This document shows positions 1-14,217 of a DNA stretch of 64,000 bases, piece by piece. A model generated the notes under the pieces. That model did no database searches, was not told the DNA's origin, and worked only from the letters and a program-made list of their open reading frames with translations. Every line of letters starts with the position of its first letter. The stretch's first letter is position 1. The DNA is from Diadema setosum. Lineage: Eukaryota > Echinodermata > Echinoidea > Diadematoida > Diadematidae. Location: the NCBI GenBank assembly GCA_033980235.1, contig CM067066.1, forward strand, positions 37,323,455 to 37,387,454, written 5' to 3'. Both the position numbers and the translations under genes were made by a program.

Positions 1-3000
1 CAAAAGCTAAAATCTAACTTCACTATATAATTGTTTATGAAAATCTGTCTAGCTATCCTGTGAAGTATTATGTATTCAAAAGAAGCTACGTTGATCCAGT
101 TTGTTTCTTGTGGTGAGACAAAGCTTCCTTTGCATTTTGTTCGAAAGGAGTCCTCTCTGGGAATCAGATTAACCCTTTATTTGAGTCAAATGTGCATATA
201 TTATTTCACACACATATGGACAGGGTATTGATCTGGCATGCAAAGGGTTTACAGTTTTCAGCTTTACCTCTTTCCCTTTTTCGATACAAGACATATAGAT
301 AGGATGCAAAACGTATTATGATAGTTCATGCTGGTAGGTGGTGCTTACTCGAATATTGAATCAAAGTTCATTCTTCATGAAATTTCATACGTCGAGTCTA
401 ACATCACCAGAATGATTTGGATCGGTTTGTCATGAACTCCATAAGGTCTCTATTCATTTTGCCTTTCAATGAATTAGGACAGCCACAGCCAACGTGTCCA
501 TGATGCTGCATGAGCCACGCGAGAAAGTAATGGCTTCTATATTGGGAGGAATCAAACTGATGAGGAGATTTGCATTGACTGAACTCTAATACCACGTCGC
601 CATCACTTCCACTGCATTTTACCCCCTGCGTGGGGACCAAGTACAAGGCCGATTTCCATCCGAGAGGCCAGGGAATTACACGACCCCAAGATGGGAATGA
701 ATTAACTATTAGGCAATCTCCGAGGCCATGAGCTGAGAGGTGGCTTAGGAAGTCAATTATTTATACCAAGGTCTTCAGAAATGACCCAACACCGAACAGA
801 GAGATGGATTCCCCGGGAGCAATTACAAAAGTTTGTGGAAAGGGAAAAAAAGCGGGGATTCGGATTTGAAAACGTGCGATTCTCCCGAGATTAAAGGAAA
901 TCAAACCCCGTGATCGAATGATGATGAGCCAGAAGTATTTTTTTTTCAGATGTTGATTTATACTTGAGTTGATTTAAAAAGAAGGAGTTAAATTTCACAA
1001 ACAGTATCACGACGGAGTTCGTAGAATTGACAATGAAATAGGATATAGTTGTGAAAATGCAACATGACCATGCTGACTTGATCGCAATTAAGACGTGCGA
1101 AATATGTGCGAAGTTGCTGAGTTGACGATGTCACATGTCTCCTAATAAATATGCTCACAAAGTTTAAAAAATCATTGTTTCTTCGAATCAAATTATTCCA
1201 GGGTTGTCATGATTAACAATCACGACTTTCAAACAAATATGAGCAGTTTCTAGTTGTACCACAGTTGATTTTTGAACTACTCTTTTTTTTTTCACATGGC
1301 GATGAGAAAATTGTCATGCATTGGCAACATCGTCGCCAGTGATTTCACCAGTGTGCTTGAGACCAATATCACCACTGGCTTAACCAAACAAAGTAAAGCA
1401 GTGTGATTGTTTGTTGAGATAATCCTATGCAGTGAAAAGCTGCAACATGGATAAAATCAAATGAAATGTGAAACTTTAATCCCATAGATGTCCTACATCT
1501 TAACGTCCTATACTTCCATGCAACTTCTAAATTCTGCGTTTATTTGACTTGAATCCATTTATCTAAGTGTACTTGAAGACGCAGTAGCAGCCGGGGGGGG
1601 GGGGGGGGAGATGAGATCAAGAGGAGAAGAGTCGAAAATGTTTTATTTCTTCTTGCTGGCGGATTGACGCATGCAGAATGAGGTGGAGAATGCTTACGGG
1701 AGGGAAGCGGGAGGGTACACGAAGCCTTCGTGGTTGCGGAGAGGTTAAGGGTCTGTTGAGTAGAGGAAAAACTGGTCTGGGAGCTGATAAGACTCGGTGA
1801 GGACTGCAGGAGGGGGGGGGGGGAAAGAAGACTCGATGAATAGCTGAGAAAAGCAGGAGCTATCGCATTGATAACTGACGGAGAGGTCGTGACAGTTTGG
1901 AAAAACAAGAAGATAGGATTGGCGAGAGAAAGGCAAACTGTGTAGACAGATTATTACGATATGAGTCTAAATTAGAAGGTGTCTGGCGATATGCTTGGCG
2001 TTGTTGACGTGAAAACAATTCTATCTCTCGAATGAATTGATTCTCTCTCCCTCGTTTTGTCTACAGTAAGCAGCATGTATATGCAACGTAAAATACATGT
2101 ATATAGATGTATGATCCGTTTTCAGTGTTTCTTTAATGTTTTTCCCCACCTTTTTTTTTCAACTGTTGTGAGTTTCTTATCTTTTTCTTTGTGTCTCTGT
2201 CTACTTGCGTTTCATCTTTCAAAGTGTTTAATCACATGATACTTTGTGTATGCCCTTACACCAGAAAGAAGATCTCGTCTCCATATATCACCCTGTTTGC
2301 AATGTGGAACTTAAATACGAATAGGATGCTCCGCACACCACGTCCCCAACATCCTTTCCCCACCCAAAACTCCCCTCCTGATCACCCATCCCATTATTCG
2401 TATCGGAGTACGTCATCCGCAACGGAGACGAGTGGGCAAGAGACGCTATGCCCATGGTTGAGCCTTGATCTTTTGCGATAGGGTGGTCGCTATACCTGTC
2501 GTCTTAATTCCAATTATTTCCACCTCTACAGCTCGAGCTGTCAGCCTCGTTACATCACGTGAGCGTCAGAGGACACTTTACATTAGGAAGGTGCGATGAA
2601 CATCGCTCAACAGCACCGTGGTAACACGTACTGAGAAAAAAGACAGAAAAGTAATCGGAAGGGACTACGCCTATTCTCGCACCCTATTTTAAGCGTATAG
2701 TTCGTCATAACAAACACGGTACTAGTTCTTTTCTTTATATAATTTCTAGTGTGGATGTGCAACACTCTTTTAAAGAGGGACTGAAAGTTGAACATCATCT
2801 CCTCTTTTTTTTCCAGATGATTGTGATGAACTTTCCAGAGCTAAGGCGCTCAATTCCCGTCTGTTCATAACGCTTGTCAGGGTTCTATTTCGCATGTTCA
2901 GCACTGATGCCATTCATCAGCGTGTATCTTTAATCGCTTCCATCATGCACTGGCTTCGTAATCACGGCACTGAGTACCGCATATTGAGATGAAATTAGTG

Positions 3001-6000
3001 AATGAATGTTTCAAGAGCAAACCATTACCCATAACCAGCGTCTCTCCGTACCCCTTTGCGTTTTTGTTTTAACTTTTTTTTTTTTGTGTGTGTGTGTTTG
3101 TTCACGAACACCCTCTCGATTTGAATCTCTTCTCTTACGTCTCCCTCGGCTACTCATGCATGTTTCATGTGCCATGAATAAAGCAAAGCTTGGCGCAGTT
3201 TGCCTGCGTGCGTGACTGACGTCACAATAAATATTTCAGCGGTTCTTCTCTCTCATACACCTCTCTCTCGAACAAAAATGATTGTTACACATTCTACATG
3301 TTCTAGACACCGATCCCTGCTGAATAAGTACATCGAGGCGATTGTGCATAAACGACAGGTTTGATAACATTATGATCAAGCATATAGGTCAACACTTTTC
3401 TGAAGCTTTTGTTTTATATCTAAAGCATGACGTGGAGAAAAGTTTCTACCTCTGAACACAGCATCAGCATCAGTGATAAAATCTTCGACAGAAAAGCTAA
3501 ATTCTTATGATTGACTTTTAAGTAATGACGGATTGTATACCAAGAATGAGAATACTACCAACCACTCGCTATGAGGTCCGTACACTGCAGTAGGTCTACA
3601 TCAGAGTCTATTATGCCCTGTAATGTAATATCTACACTTCGTTTATACATGAATTCAATACAATCAGGATCATGATTGTCATACGAAAAAACAATTTCGT
3701 CATCATGATATAATTATCTCTGATGACAATTTGTTTCTTGACAAGTTCAATATGCCCCTGGAAGATATGGATGATAAAAGTCCTTCTTTTTATTATGAGA
3801 ATTACATTTTCGTGCACAGGAGTGTAGCACCAGTATCTTACATAGGTCCTATTCATTGCGGGACTCCTGTTTTTGCTTTGTTTGGTTCTTGTGGAGGAGT
3901 GGAGTGGATGGCTATTTTCAGAAAAACTTGAAATTTTAATGATAAAATTTCATACATCTAATCTAAATCTGATGTGTACCTTTAATGCTTTAATGTTTGT
4001 CCGCGTATGATGTTGATAGAGGCAAAGTTACGCGGGTAGAGTGGCACACGTGACACCTTCCGACCAATGAGAGATTGTCTGTTGTTAGGTTTCTCTCCCT
4101 AATATGTGCATTTGCCAGTCTCAGTCCTTCACAATGTACATTTATTCAACAGCGCAAATATTTGCGCACTCAATCATAAAATGGGATGCCATTAATGGCG
4201 GGAATTCTCTCTGTGCTCTTTGTTCCCAGTGTGGATTTGTCAGTCTGCAATTCAACCAGGCTTCAGATTCCCACCTCATTGATCACTTGTAATGAATACG
4301 GCATTAAAAAAAAAGCTTTCCATCATTTTCTTGTATGGGAAGCCGAGTGATGAAATTCTTTCATTATGTCGTGGGTTGATACCTTTACATTAACCTCAAT
4401 GGGATCCCAAATTAAATGCATGTGCCATCTAGATTAAGTTCTTTTGAATTTGAAAGATTAAGTAGTTTGCTTTGTGCAAAGGACAATCGTACTACGTTTC
4501 TTGTCATTGTACACAAATAACGATGATTAGATATTGGTTCATTAATGAAACTTTATTATATATATATTTTTTTTTTGTTCTTCAGACTTTCCTCACAAGC
4601 CCATACTCGTTATAGTGGTCTTGATGGAGTAGTGCTTACATTTCATTTTAATGTCTATACATTTTCCTTGAGTGTCACGACTGTTAGCTACTTGGCGTCG
4701 ATACAAAGATCAATTGGATGATTTCAGGAGTGGTTTTGACAGTATAACCATGGACTCTCATGGTCAGATTTTATATCGCTGCCACGGGAATTCGATAACA
4801 CTGTTGGACATATTTCAATACGAATGGAGATTTTATGCAGTCTCTTCATCACTGTCATTTCTGAATGATTTTCTGGAGTGAAATCTGCCGTCCACTTGAA
4901 AATCGATATTTAGTTTTAGTAATATACATATTTCGTTAATTCATTCTAACACACACTAGAATTACAGGTAATGGTGATAACTGTACCCTAATGGAGCTAC
5001 TTTAAAATACAAGCATGAGAGACTGTAATATCTGCTGCTAGGAGATCGACCATAATTTTCCGTCTAAGTGTTCTTTTTTTCTTCTTTTCCTATGATTTTT
5101 CTTTTTATCTCATTATACATCAGGAGTTACCTTGTATTGATGTTTTAAGACAGATGGAAATATGAGCTGATGTCCGTCACTCAGAAGATTCACATTAAAT
5201 AACCTTTTTGCCACTGCCGTAAAGTTTGTGGAATGCACGGACGTAATATTGCGCTGAGGGGGTGGGGGTGGGGGTTGGCGTGTTTGCCCCAGCAGCTAGA
5301 CTATGTAGTTAAAGTCTCTGGTTTGCTAACGCCCTTTTCCACTCCTTTCATCCACCTACATAATTACGGAATGTCTTTAGCCGCTACATCTCCATCGTAT
5401 TTTCACCCTTGTCTCCTTTTCTTCTCTATTTACTCTCCGTTTGTGAATTCCCTCTCATGATAAATCTTTCAAGTCCTTCCTTCCGTCCTTGTTTAATAGC
5501 TTAAGTTTTGAGCGGGGCAGCAAAAAGGGACACGCGAGATACTAGTATACTATTTTCTGCTCATGCGCACTTGGGGGACGTTGAGTAGTTGAAAACTTGA
5601 TGTTTTCACCTCATGGAGTCGCGACAAATGCGGACAGGTTAACCGGAGGCAATTTGGAGTGTCGCAACGTTCTCGAACTTGTCAGTTTGACTGGTGATGG
5701 CAATCGTGGAACTCATTTGGTTTTGAGAGCGTCCATGATGATGAAGAATGGTGTTTGGCGTGAGACACATAAGATGATAAAAACACATGCTGTAAAAGAT
5801 CTTAAACGGAATTTTGTGGGCTGAGTTTTCCTGCAGTCAAAAATATTGTGTGCGTAAATATCTAGAGAGTTTAATCAGAGGAAAGTTGTAAGATTTGTAT
5901 ACAACATTAGTAATAGTTTATAAAAAATAGGAACGGTGACAGTGACAAAAATAGCAATAATAATACTAATACTATGGTAATAATAAAAGTTATTAAACAA

Positions 6001-6579
6001 TATTTGTAGCAATTACAATTGTAATCATATTGATAACAATAGTTAAAGTGAAATAATATTAATCACATAATGATAAAACACAATCTACATTTTCAAGGAG
6101 GACATCGAAGCTGACTTTATCATCACCTCAGGAAAAGCTTAACACCCATTTCAAAACCATCAACATCGGGAACATTATGAGTAAAACATTCACTCATTGA
6201 GTATTGAGTAGAGATCGAATTCAGAGTGTTATATTATTATGTAAGATTCCAGAGCCGTACATCAATACTGCGCAAGAATGTTACAACAAAATAAACGTCA
6301 TGCCAATGGAGCCTTTCCTTACCCTTCACCCTAGCCTTATTTTTACGCCCAGATGAATGGCGACCCTCAACACGCCTCACGCCTTCTTACCCCTCAAAGG
6401 CGCATCGAAGGGGTAACACGTGGTGGTGTCTACACCTGAGCATAATATTTTTTGTGCCCCTCGAGGCTCCCCACCTATAATTCGCCCATGCCCATTGCTA
6501 GCTTGGCTAACGTATCCCGGCGGACCGTCATTTCACGCGCAAATGACAGAAATCGAAGCGTCGTCGTATCATTCATGCA
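1..6579. other. Gene-free stretch
   Basis: AT-rich sequence with G16 at 1593-1608 and G12 at 1812-1823. Short open frames here have no recognisable domain, no coherent splice sites and mostly lack a real ATG. If gene 1 continues to the left this is its intron 2. Confidence 0.6.
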
Positions 6580-6583
6580 TTAA

Positions 6584-7141
6584 AGGGAAGGTAAACCCAA
6601 AGAGCAATGTGGATTGAGTGAAAGCAGCAACATTAGTAGAACACATCAGTGAAAGTTTGAGAAAAATCGGACAATCGATGCAAAAGTTATGAATTTTTAA
6701 AGTTTTGGTGTTGGAACCGCTGGATGAGGAGACTACTAGAGGATATGACGTATGAGTGGACAACAATACAAAGAAAATATACAGTATATTCAGCAAAAAT
6801 TCACTTTTCTAGAATTATGAAAGAGCAGTGGACCAACCGCTTTTAGAAAGCAGGGGGAATAATTGCTACCCTTAACATATGTCAATATCAAGTTGATGGA
6901 ATTTGTAATTTTCATGAAAAATTGATTTTTGTAGTATTTTCTTTATATTTTCCTTATATTGTAGTCCACTCATACGTCATAACCTCTAGTAGTCTCCTCA
7001 TCCAGCGGTTCCAACATCAAAACTTTAAAAATTCATAACTTTTGCATCGATTGTCCGATTTTCTTCAAACTTTCACTGATGTGTTCTACTAATGTTGCTG
7101 CTTTCACTCAATCCACATTGTTCTTGGGGTTTATCTTCCCT
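6584..7141. mobile_element. 558-bp TTAA-flanked foldback MITE, copy 1
   Basis: It is flanked by TTAA at 6580-6583 and 7142-7145. Long terminal inverted repeats of about 190 bp begin AGGGAAGGTAAACCC and include AGCAATGTGGATTGAGTG, TCGGACAATCGATGCAAAAG and CCGCTGGATGAGGAGACTAC. A central segment of about 170 bp is unique, which gives the element an orientation. A second copy of exactly the same length is at 51645-52202 with its centre inverted. There is no coding capacity. A TTAA duplication is typical of piggyBac-type mobilisation. Confidence 0.85.
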
Positions 7142-7145
7142 TTAA

Positions 7146-10098
7146 GAATGAATCATGGCGAGAATGTAAGGTTGAGGCACACAACTGGGTCTCAAATTAG
7201 GGTCCAGGGAAGGTAGGGACCAGGAAGGAATAAAATGTCTCCTGCTCACCAACCTCCTACTCATCGTCATCATCATTTTGTATCATCACATCATTCTCCC
7301 TCTCTCTTTCTTTCTCTCTCATTTTCTTCTTTCCTTTTCTTTTTGCTTTTCCCTCTTTCTATATGTGACGATATTTCCCGATTAATTTCTGTGCATGGAT
7401 ATAAATCTGTTTGTGGGCGTGTGTATCTACATACAGAAAATGGTATAAATTTTGTGGAAAAAGAAAACTATAGACCGAGCGTTTTAGAACAAAATGTTTA
7501 GTGACGTCAACAGTAAGGAAAGAATTCCCCAGTTCGTGCATCAATCCAACAGACAATCACAGCAAATCTGAAATGGATATCCACTGTTCTTGACTCTGAG
7601 TAATATTCCCATACCGAGGGACATAGGTTTTCCCACTTAAGCAATATAGAAATTTTACATGTTACTCTTCTTGTTCAGAATTCAGAATTCAGAGCGCACC
7701 AACGCCCCAACGTTTCAACCATTTTCAGACCAGGATGTTTTTTATATTCCTTCTGGGTAATGCAATAGATGTAGAACGCTGAATTAATAGCTGAGTGTCT
7801 ATACATTTCTACTTGTCACAGTATGCATGTCCAGCGATAGGGATATCGTAAGATATATTGTATAAGTGGTACACGGAACCTTGAATGAAACTTGGCCGTT
7901 CCACTGAAGGAGGAATAGCCCGATTTCAAGACGTGGGTCGCATCCTCTTACACTTTAAGACAGTCGTATCGAAATGGGGTGGGGGTATAGTGCATGAGAA
8001 GCGGGAGTCAAGTGTAAGCTGTGTGCGTCTGTCGTCTTCTTTGGCAAGCACATTCACTCGTCGCGTATACTACTGTGACAACAGCTAAAGGTTACATGCA
8101 TGAATAACGAAAGCATTGCAGGACTCGCATGACACGTTTCGCTCGCTCCTCTATAGGGGTAACACCTAGGCCCCCAAAGAATCACGTGCACACACAGTGC
8201 CACAGAAGATGCGAGAACTTCAAAGGCTTAAGTAGAAGGGAAAGGGAAAACAGAAAATGAAAATTAAAGAAAAATAAAATAAAATTAAATTAAAAGAAAG
8301 AAGAAGAAATCAAAAAGAAGGAGAAGAAGAAAGAAGACGAGAGTAAAGGAAAATGAAGAAGGAGAAGGAAAAACAAAGAAGAAGGAAGAAATTAGAATGA
8401 AAAGGAGGAGGAGAAGAAGAAGATGATGAAGAAGAAAAAAGGGTATAAAAGACACACCTTGTATAAAAAAAAAAAGATACACGCTCAGCTATAGTATCAC
8501 AACAGTCATTTACTTCTTGAGATTGTATGGTATAAATGGCCACACATTTTGAAGTACAATGAATTAGCATCGTCTATTCAGACAAAATTTAACGTCAATG
8601 GCGTGTCGAAATCAATCATCATTACCGGTACTTCGAGGATCATCGTCAACATGTCGACCGACTTTTCATATGTTTTGTCTGATTTTTTTCTTTATATCCC
8701 TGTCTCAATTCCCACCAACCCTTAATAAACATGCGCTACTTTGCTAATGAACAAATCGTAATGACAAAAATCTCATTTTGAGAACAAAATACAATTTGTT
8801 TTGGATTCTTAATCTCGCATATTCCAAAAGTTGTGTCGATATTGTTGTTGTTGTTTTTGTTGGTTTTTTGATCTGATCTGAATCTGATCTATATCAAATA
8901 TTTAAAGAAAACTTCCAAAAGATTCATGCATGTAAAAGAAAAAAAGGTATTGACACATTGCAGAACCCATCGTATTCGGGACAACAGTAAAGCCGTTCTC
9001 ATACACTGAACGAGTTGGTCAAAAGGTGACCATCGAAAGAAATGGTCAAAGAGATGATCATCGATTCCGATGTGTTTAAATCTTCAATTCTCCTCTTCTC
9101 TCGTAGAGACCTTGCCAGAGGTATGAAACGTCAAAATGCATTATAAAAACCGTATTCTCTTTGTTATCCCTATCACCATCGCTGAACTCTTTATCATCAT
9201 TAGGTGCCTACAACTATCGTTATTAGAACTACTACTTTCATTATTATTATTTTGGTAGCAGTATAGAAGTATATAATATTTATTCGTGCAGAGCCTAGTT
9301 CCACACACGACATGATGTCCATGTGTTTAAAATCCAATCAATGCGTAAACAATGTTTAGTAATTCATTCAATTTAACTCCCGATTTAAGCTCCCCTCACT
9401 ATGATATTTTCAAATAAGAAATGAGTTTTACCGTTTATTATAATCAACCAGGCCTTTCAAACGAATGACGAAGAGCTTTGGAAGCTGTGCTGTGAAAAAA
9501 CAACAACAACTAAACAAAGCAATTCATCCGGAAGCATATCTGCATGAGAGTCGTTTAGTCGTTTATCGTTTGTCGTCGTCAATTTCAATGTACAGAACAT
9601 TCGAATTTATGCTCTCATTTTTCTTTTGTTTTCTTGTGCTGACATTTACCTCGACATGCTATCATTCTCGTTACTTACAGAGAAGTAGATAGCTTCATGA
9701 GCCGTGGTATAAATAGACATGTCAGAATCGTTCAGCCCTGTATGATTTTTAATTCATTGCACTTTCCGCGTTCCGTACGTTCGACACGAAAAAGGCGTCT
9801 GCTTGAGGCCCTGACACCTCAAGCGTTCGCGACGGTAAATAGCCTCCGAGTCAGCAAACACGAGTTTCCCCCAGTAGACGTCGCGCTGTATCAACCGTTC
9901 TGACTGTGTAACAAACAGCGGAGAAGGCGCAAAATCGATTCCCGAAAGTAAAGAAGGGGAAAATTATAACTCTTTCCCACCTCCTTTGGGTTTCTCTCAC
10001 GAACCACCTTATAGGTAGACTGCCTGTCAAAGTTACACCACAACTTAAAGTTTTATACATGTACTATGTTGTCATACAAACATCACATTAACAGACAA
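7146..10098. other. Gene-free stretch
   Basis: Apart from the purine tract at 8225-8450 I see nothing I can name. A GC-richer patch at 9690-9930 has open frames on both strands but no domain. Confidence 0.55.
8225..8450 (+). repeat. Long purine-rich (GA/A) tract
   Basis: About 220 bases are almost entirely A and G on the plus strand (GAAGAAG, AGGAGGAGG, AAAGAAG motifs). Minus-strand frames here encode only Ser/Phe/Leu runs and are not genes. Confidence 0.8.
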
Positions 10099-10119
10099 GC
10101 ACACACACATAAACACACA

Positions 10120-10178
<59 letters not shown>

Positions 10179-10200
10179 GCACGTACGCAAGCACACACTG
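10099..10200. repeat. (CA)n microsatellite
   Basis: A near-uninterrupted AC run spans 10122-10171, with imperfect flanks on both sides. Confidence 0.95.
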
Positions 10201-10280
10201 ATATACACACACTATATGACATACAGACAAACACGTCACGTTTGTGCCAATACGAAGAGTGGACTAGACTTGGAACTAAC

Positions 10281-10354
10281 CTGAGCGTCGATCTTTGTTC
10301 CAAGGAGTTCTTTGAAGAAATTGGTCAGCTCTTTTCCCTCAATGTATCCATTGC
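10281..10354 (-). CDS. Coding exon 2 of the same calbindin/calretinin-family protein (completes EF-hand 1)
   Basis: On the minus strand a pyrimidine-rich acceptor (TTGTTCTTTCCAG) precedes 74 nt that end at a donor (CAG|GTTAGT). The frame is two bases finishing a Gly codon, then 24 codons reading NGYIEGKELTNFFKELLGT and then KIDAQ. Joined to exon 1 this makes a perfect EF-hand loop: D1, D3, N5, G6, Y7, I8, E12, followed by the exiting helix ELTNFFKELL. The stretch NGYIEGKEL...FF.EL is a hallmark of calretinin/calbindin/secretagogin EF1. Both the split inside the loop and the exon end shortly after the exiting helix fit my recollection of the vertebrate gene structure. The exon ends in phase 0, so exon 3 (EF2) should follow to the left. 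I looked for Dx[DN]xDGxI-type codons on this strand in 1-10280 and found none in a credible context. Confidence 0.9.
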
Positions 10355-10436
10355 CTGGAAAGAACAAGGTAAAAAAAAATGTATACAAATAACGTATGTC
10401 ATGCAGCTGATTTTGATTTCAAATATAAATCCATTC

Positions 10437-10600
10437 ATTTTATTCATTCGTTCATTCATTCGTTCATTCATTCATTCATTCATTCATTCGTTCGTTCATT
10501 CGTTCATTCAATCATTCATTTTTCCATTTACAACAAAACATGGAAATACATTTCAACAGAAGATATAAATGCATATATCGATTACAAAATATGATGAGAG
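10437..10600 (-). mobile_element. Non-LTR/SINE 3' end with (GAAT)n tail, minus orientation
   Basis: The plus strand shows (CATT)n at 10440-10515 followed by CATTTTTCCATTTACAACA and CATTTCAACAGA. The same arrangement recurs at 58308-58420 (CATTTTTCCATTTCCAACAG), so both are tails of one family inserted in the minus direction. Confidence 0.5.
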
Positions 10601-10818
10601 AAATTTATGAATATGCCATTGATAAGGTAAAGAAAACATTCTATATATATTACAAGTCATTGTATCGTAGGTATTCTTCCGAAATAATATGATCGCATTG
10701 TCAATGGACATACTGTACTCCGTGTAAGTCAGGTGTAAGTGGTTAGACTTGGGTAACTAAGTGATAATCATAAGATAAGAGGCAATAAGACCATGCAAAA
10801 TAATTTTAAATGACATCA

Positions 10819-11042
10819 GGGGCCCGTTTCAATAAGATTGATCTTAAGATTGATCTTTTTACGACTGATGCGATAAAAAAGCCCCGTTTGATCTACTTTT
10901 CAACCTGTGCTGTAAATCAAGCCTAAGTATCTGTATGAAATAGACTTAGATCGACAGTGAACTTTACTCTCGATTCATTACAATACGCTTGATGAAGGGA
11001 GCTATCAATAAGATCAATTGTAACTCTTTATGAAACAGCTGT
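10819..11042. mobile_element. Decayed MITE
   Basis: It starts GGGGCCCGTTTCAATAAG and ends with CTCTTTATGAAACAGCTG, a degenerate inverted pair of the common GGCCCGTTTCATAAAG-type terminus. Internal GATTGATCTTA and GATCAATTGT also pair. There is no coding capacity. Confidence 0.5.
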
Positions 11043-14000
11043 CGTTGGTAGAAAGAGATTCCATTCAGACAATGTACCTTCAATGCGAAAGTAGATTTTT
11101 GTTGTTTTTGTGATATAGCAATAAGGATGAGAAAATGATAAGAGAGAGAGAGAGAGAGAGAGAATTAAAAAAATAATACATGGAATGAAGAATTCTTTTC
11201 AGACGAATGTCACCGCAAATCAGCCACACACACACAAAAAAAAGAAGAAATAAAAGATGCTGGAGTGTTTAGGCAACAATTAGCATAAATATGTCAGAGG
11301 GTATAGGGCGACACAAATATAGTGAAAGCTAAAGTTGCATTTGTTTGTTTGTTTGTTTGTTTGGTTTATTTCTGCATTTTCTTTCTCCGAATACAATTGC
11401 AAATGAAAACAAAATGATACAGATACATACAAATCAATACAAAGAAAAATCATTTGCGTAACAACATTCCGTCTGAAGTGGCATAATTATGAATGAAAAT
11501 AACATATTAAGGCATACTGTATCTATTAACAAAGGAGAAATCAATACAGGGGACCGTCATCATAAGCAGAGCTTGACGTGGATGAGGCCCTATCTGAATG
11601 TGTGATACCAATGTAATACAACACCAATTATATATGTACTCATAAAACTCTTAATCTTAATACACAAAACACATTTTGCTACAGAAATTTAAAGATTTTT
11701 AATTTAAAATTCCTCGTGCTACATAATAAAGAATACACAATATTCGGCGTTTAGCTGAAGTGAGAAATATAATTTGTTCATAGTGGTTTTAAGAGGTAAT
11801 GATATCTCATCTTTCTCTCTCTCTCTCAACACAGTAATCAAAACCAATTTTGCTTTTACAATATTGTGAAAAAACGCTCACCAGGAACACGTGTGTCTAA
11901 ACTAAATATAATTAAACTAATAAATTACAATATTGTTGAGAAATACTTATACAATAATTTTTTCCTTGCGGATAACTATATTCCTCTTTTTTCTCCATTC
12001 TTTCTTTCTACGGTAGCCTTTTCTCGAAAGCTCCATGATAACTATACCAATATGAACTTATATCTAATCCAAAACAGTAAGCTCTGAAAGCATAATCAAT
12101 AGTGGTTTGCCTCCTCGGGATAAAAGTAGCACGTAACACAAGTATTCGATTGTTTCACGCAGATAACCAACTTCTCATTGTGAAAAACTAAACAGAAAAG
12201 AAGCCTGCATGAAACACATCTTTGGAGAGCGGGAATAGCTTTATAGTGAACTGAGATTGTCATATTATTGGACGATGGGGTCCCCTTTGCAAAGTGCACA
12301 GACATTTGGGACTAGGTTTAATATCATCTTATCGGGAGTCGATCGTCGGTCGTAATCAAAATGGTAGGGGAGAAATATCTGCGATGTAATAACTGAAGAA
12401 AGGAAATGACGACTGAAATAAAAGAGAGTAGAAAAATATCCGTCAGAACCATTTAGCGTATGTGATTGCCTCGAATATTTGCGACTTATCGAAATATTCT
12501 TGGATTGAAACCTTAATGGAAACTTTGAAGATGTTGAAGTAGAACATTTAATTATATTGCAGGCAATGGGACATTGGTGGTTAGAATCTCTCGTTTCTTT
12601 GGATTGGAGCTACTCCCTACCCCCTTCCATCTCACCCCACCCCATCCCGCCCTCCACCCACGCACACCTTTCTCTCTCTCTCTTCCATCCTTTTCGGTTT
12701 TTTTTTTTATTCAAGGCAAGGGAACTTGACACCTGAGAGAGAAAAAATAGAGATTATCTTATATAGTTTCACGGAAACCGAGGTGAAAAATACTAGGGTA
12801 CGAACTGATGTCATCGCATGATATTTTTATGAACTTTGGAATCCCCCCCCCCCCCCGCACATCCCACCCCTTTCTTGCCAGCATGCATGAGAGTTTAAAG
12901 AGTAATTGATACGTCAAAAATGTCTCAAGTTGACCCCACAGAGTATTTAGTAAGGTAGTCTAAGCGCAATGGAAGTCATTACCTCATATTTCCTGAATCT
13001 TGACTTCATTAATGCGCTATAATAATACCTGATGACTGAGTATTCCGAGTAATTGCACTTCATAAAATCTTGCAATCTACGATTATGACAACTTTGAACT
13101 AATTACACAATTGTACAATATAAAGCTGTGCAAAGAATATAATCCGCATATTTTTTCTTTTTTGCGTATTTTACTTAAATTATTGTGGACAAAATCATTA
13201 ACAGGAAAACTTAAAAAGTTTCATCAAGTCCGATTCTCCTCCAGAGCCTGTAAGTGTGTCGTTCTGGGTCTAGTTTATTATGACTCGAAGGCATCACGTC
13301 ATTATTGTCTTTCATTTTAGCATTTAGTCCGGATTTCTCGCTCTCATATCATCCAGCTAATGGCTGGACAAAATAACAATTTTGCCCATCACCAATCTCT
13401 GTCTGCATGTCTTCCTCCCCCACCCCTCCCCTCTCTGTTTCCTTCAACCCCCATCTCTCTCTCTCTCTCTCTCTCTCTCCTATTTCCCCCTTTTTTTCCT
13501 TCGCTGTCATTTCTGTTTTGCATCAAAGCGTCGCAATATTCTCCTAATGCCATAATGGACTTCTAAAGTGACGCTGAGTACGGGATGATTTCTGCCTCAA
13601 CACGGGGTTGGTTCATAATCATTTACATTGCAAGAAAAAAAAAATAATGAACGAGAGAGAAGAACTACTAAGGAAAGAACAAAACAAAAATCAAAATATC
13701 AAAACATTCAATCGGGTTCTTCCTCCATTATTAGAAAATAAAAAGGCAAGCAGCTTAACTTGATGTTTCTCCATATCTGCCATTATACATTTTGAGAGCT
13801 CTTCCAAGTGGTTTGATTATATATTGTTCAGGAGCTTCCTTTTCAGGTATTTTTGTCAAGCATACTGGTGACCGTTAGATAATCAGAGAATGGCTGAGAG
13901 TTAGCACGGTCAAGAACACTCACACATGAACAAAAAGGAATGGGAAAAATACGTCGGTCAAAACTCCATCGATACATTGATAGGAAAAATTGTCGTTCAG

Positions 14001-14162
14001 GTTCTACAGAGATTCCACCTGGAAATTGAAACTGGAGTCTTTGTATGATCGCACTACTTGAACGCGTCCATTTTCTCTTCCGGGTAAGAATTGCGAAGAT
14101 ATTTCCCTTTCAGAGGGCAGGTGGTGAGGGGAAAGGATACAAGAAGAGAGATTAGAGGAAGA

Positions 14163-14167
14163 GATAG

Positions 14168-14217
<50 letters not shown>
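14163..14217. repeat. (GATA)n microsatellite
   Basis: About 13 near-perfect GATA units lead into GA-rich sequence. Confidence 0.95.

Noticed and set aside
4672..4881. 69-residue plus-strand frame starting SRLLATWRRYKDQ, which recalls the TWRKYD motif of calbindin EF3
   Set aside because: It starts with GTG, is on the opposite strand from the gene, and has no Ca2+-binding loop after the motif.
5483..5500. NKDG codons on the minus strand as a possible EF-hand 2
   Set aside because: The position-8 hydrophobic residue and position-12 Glu are missing and no splice sites fit.
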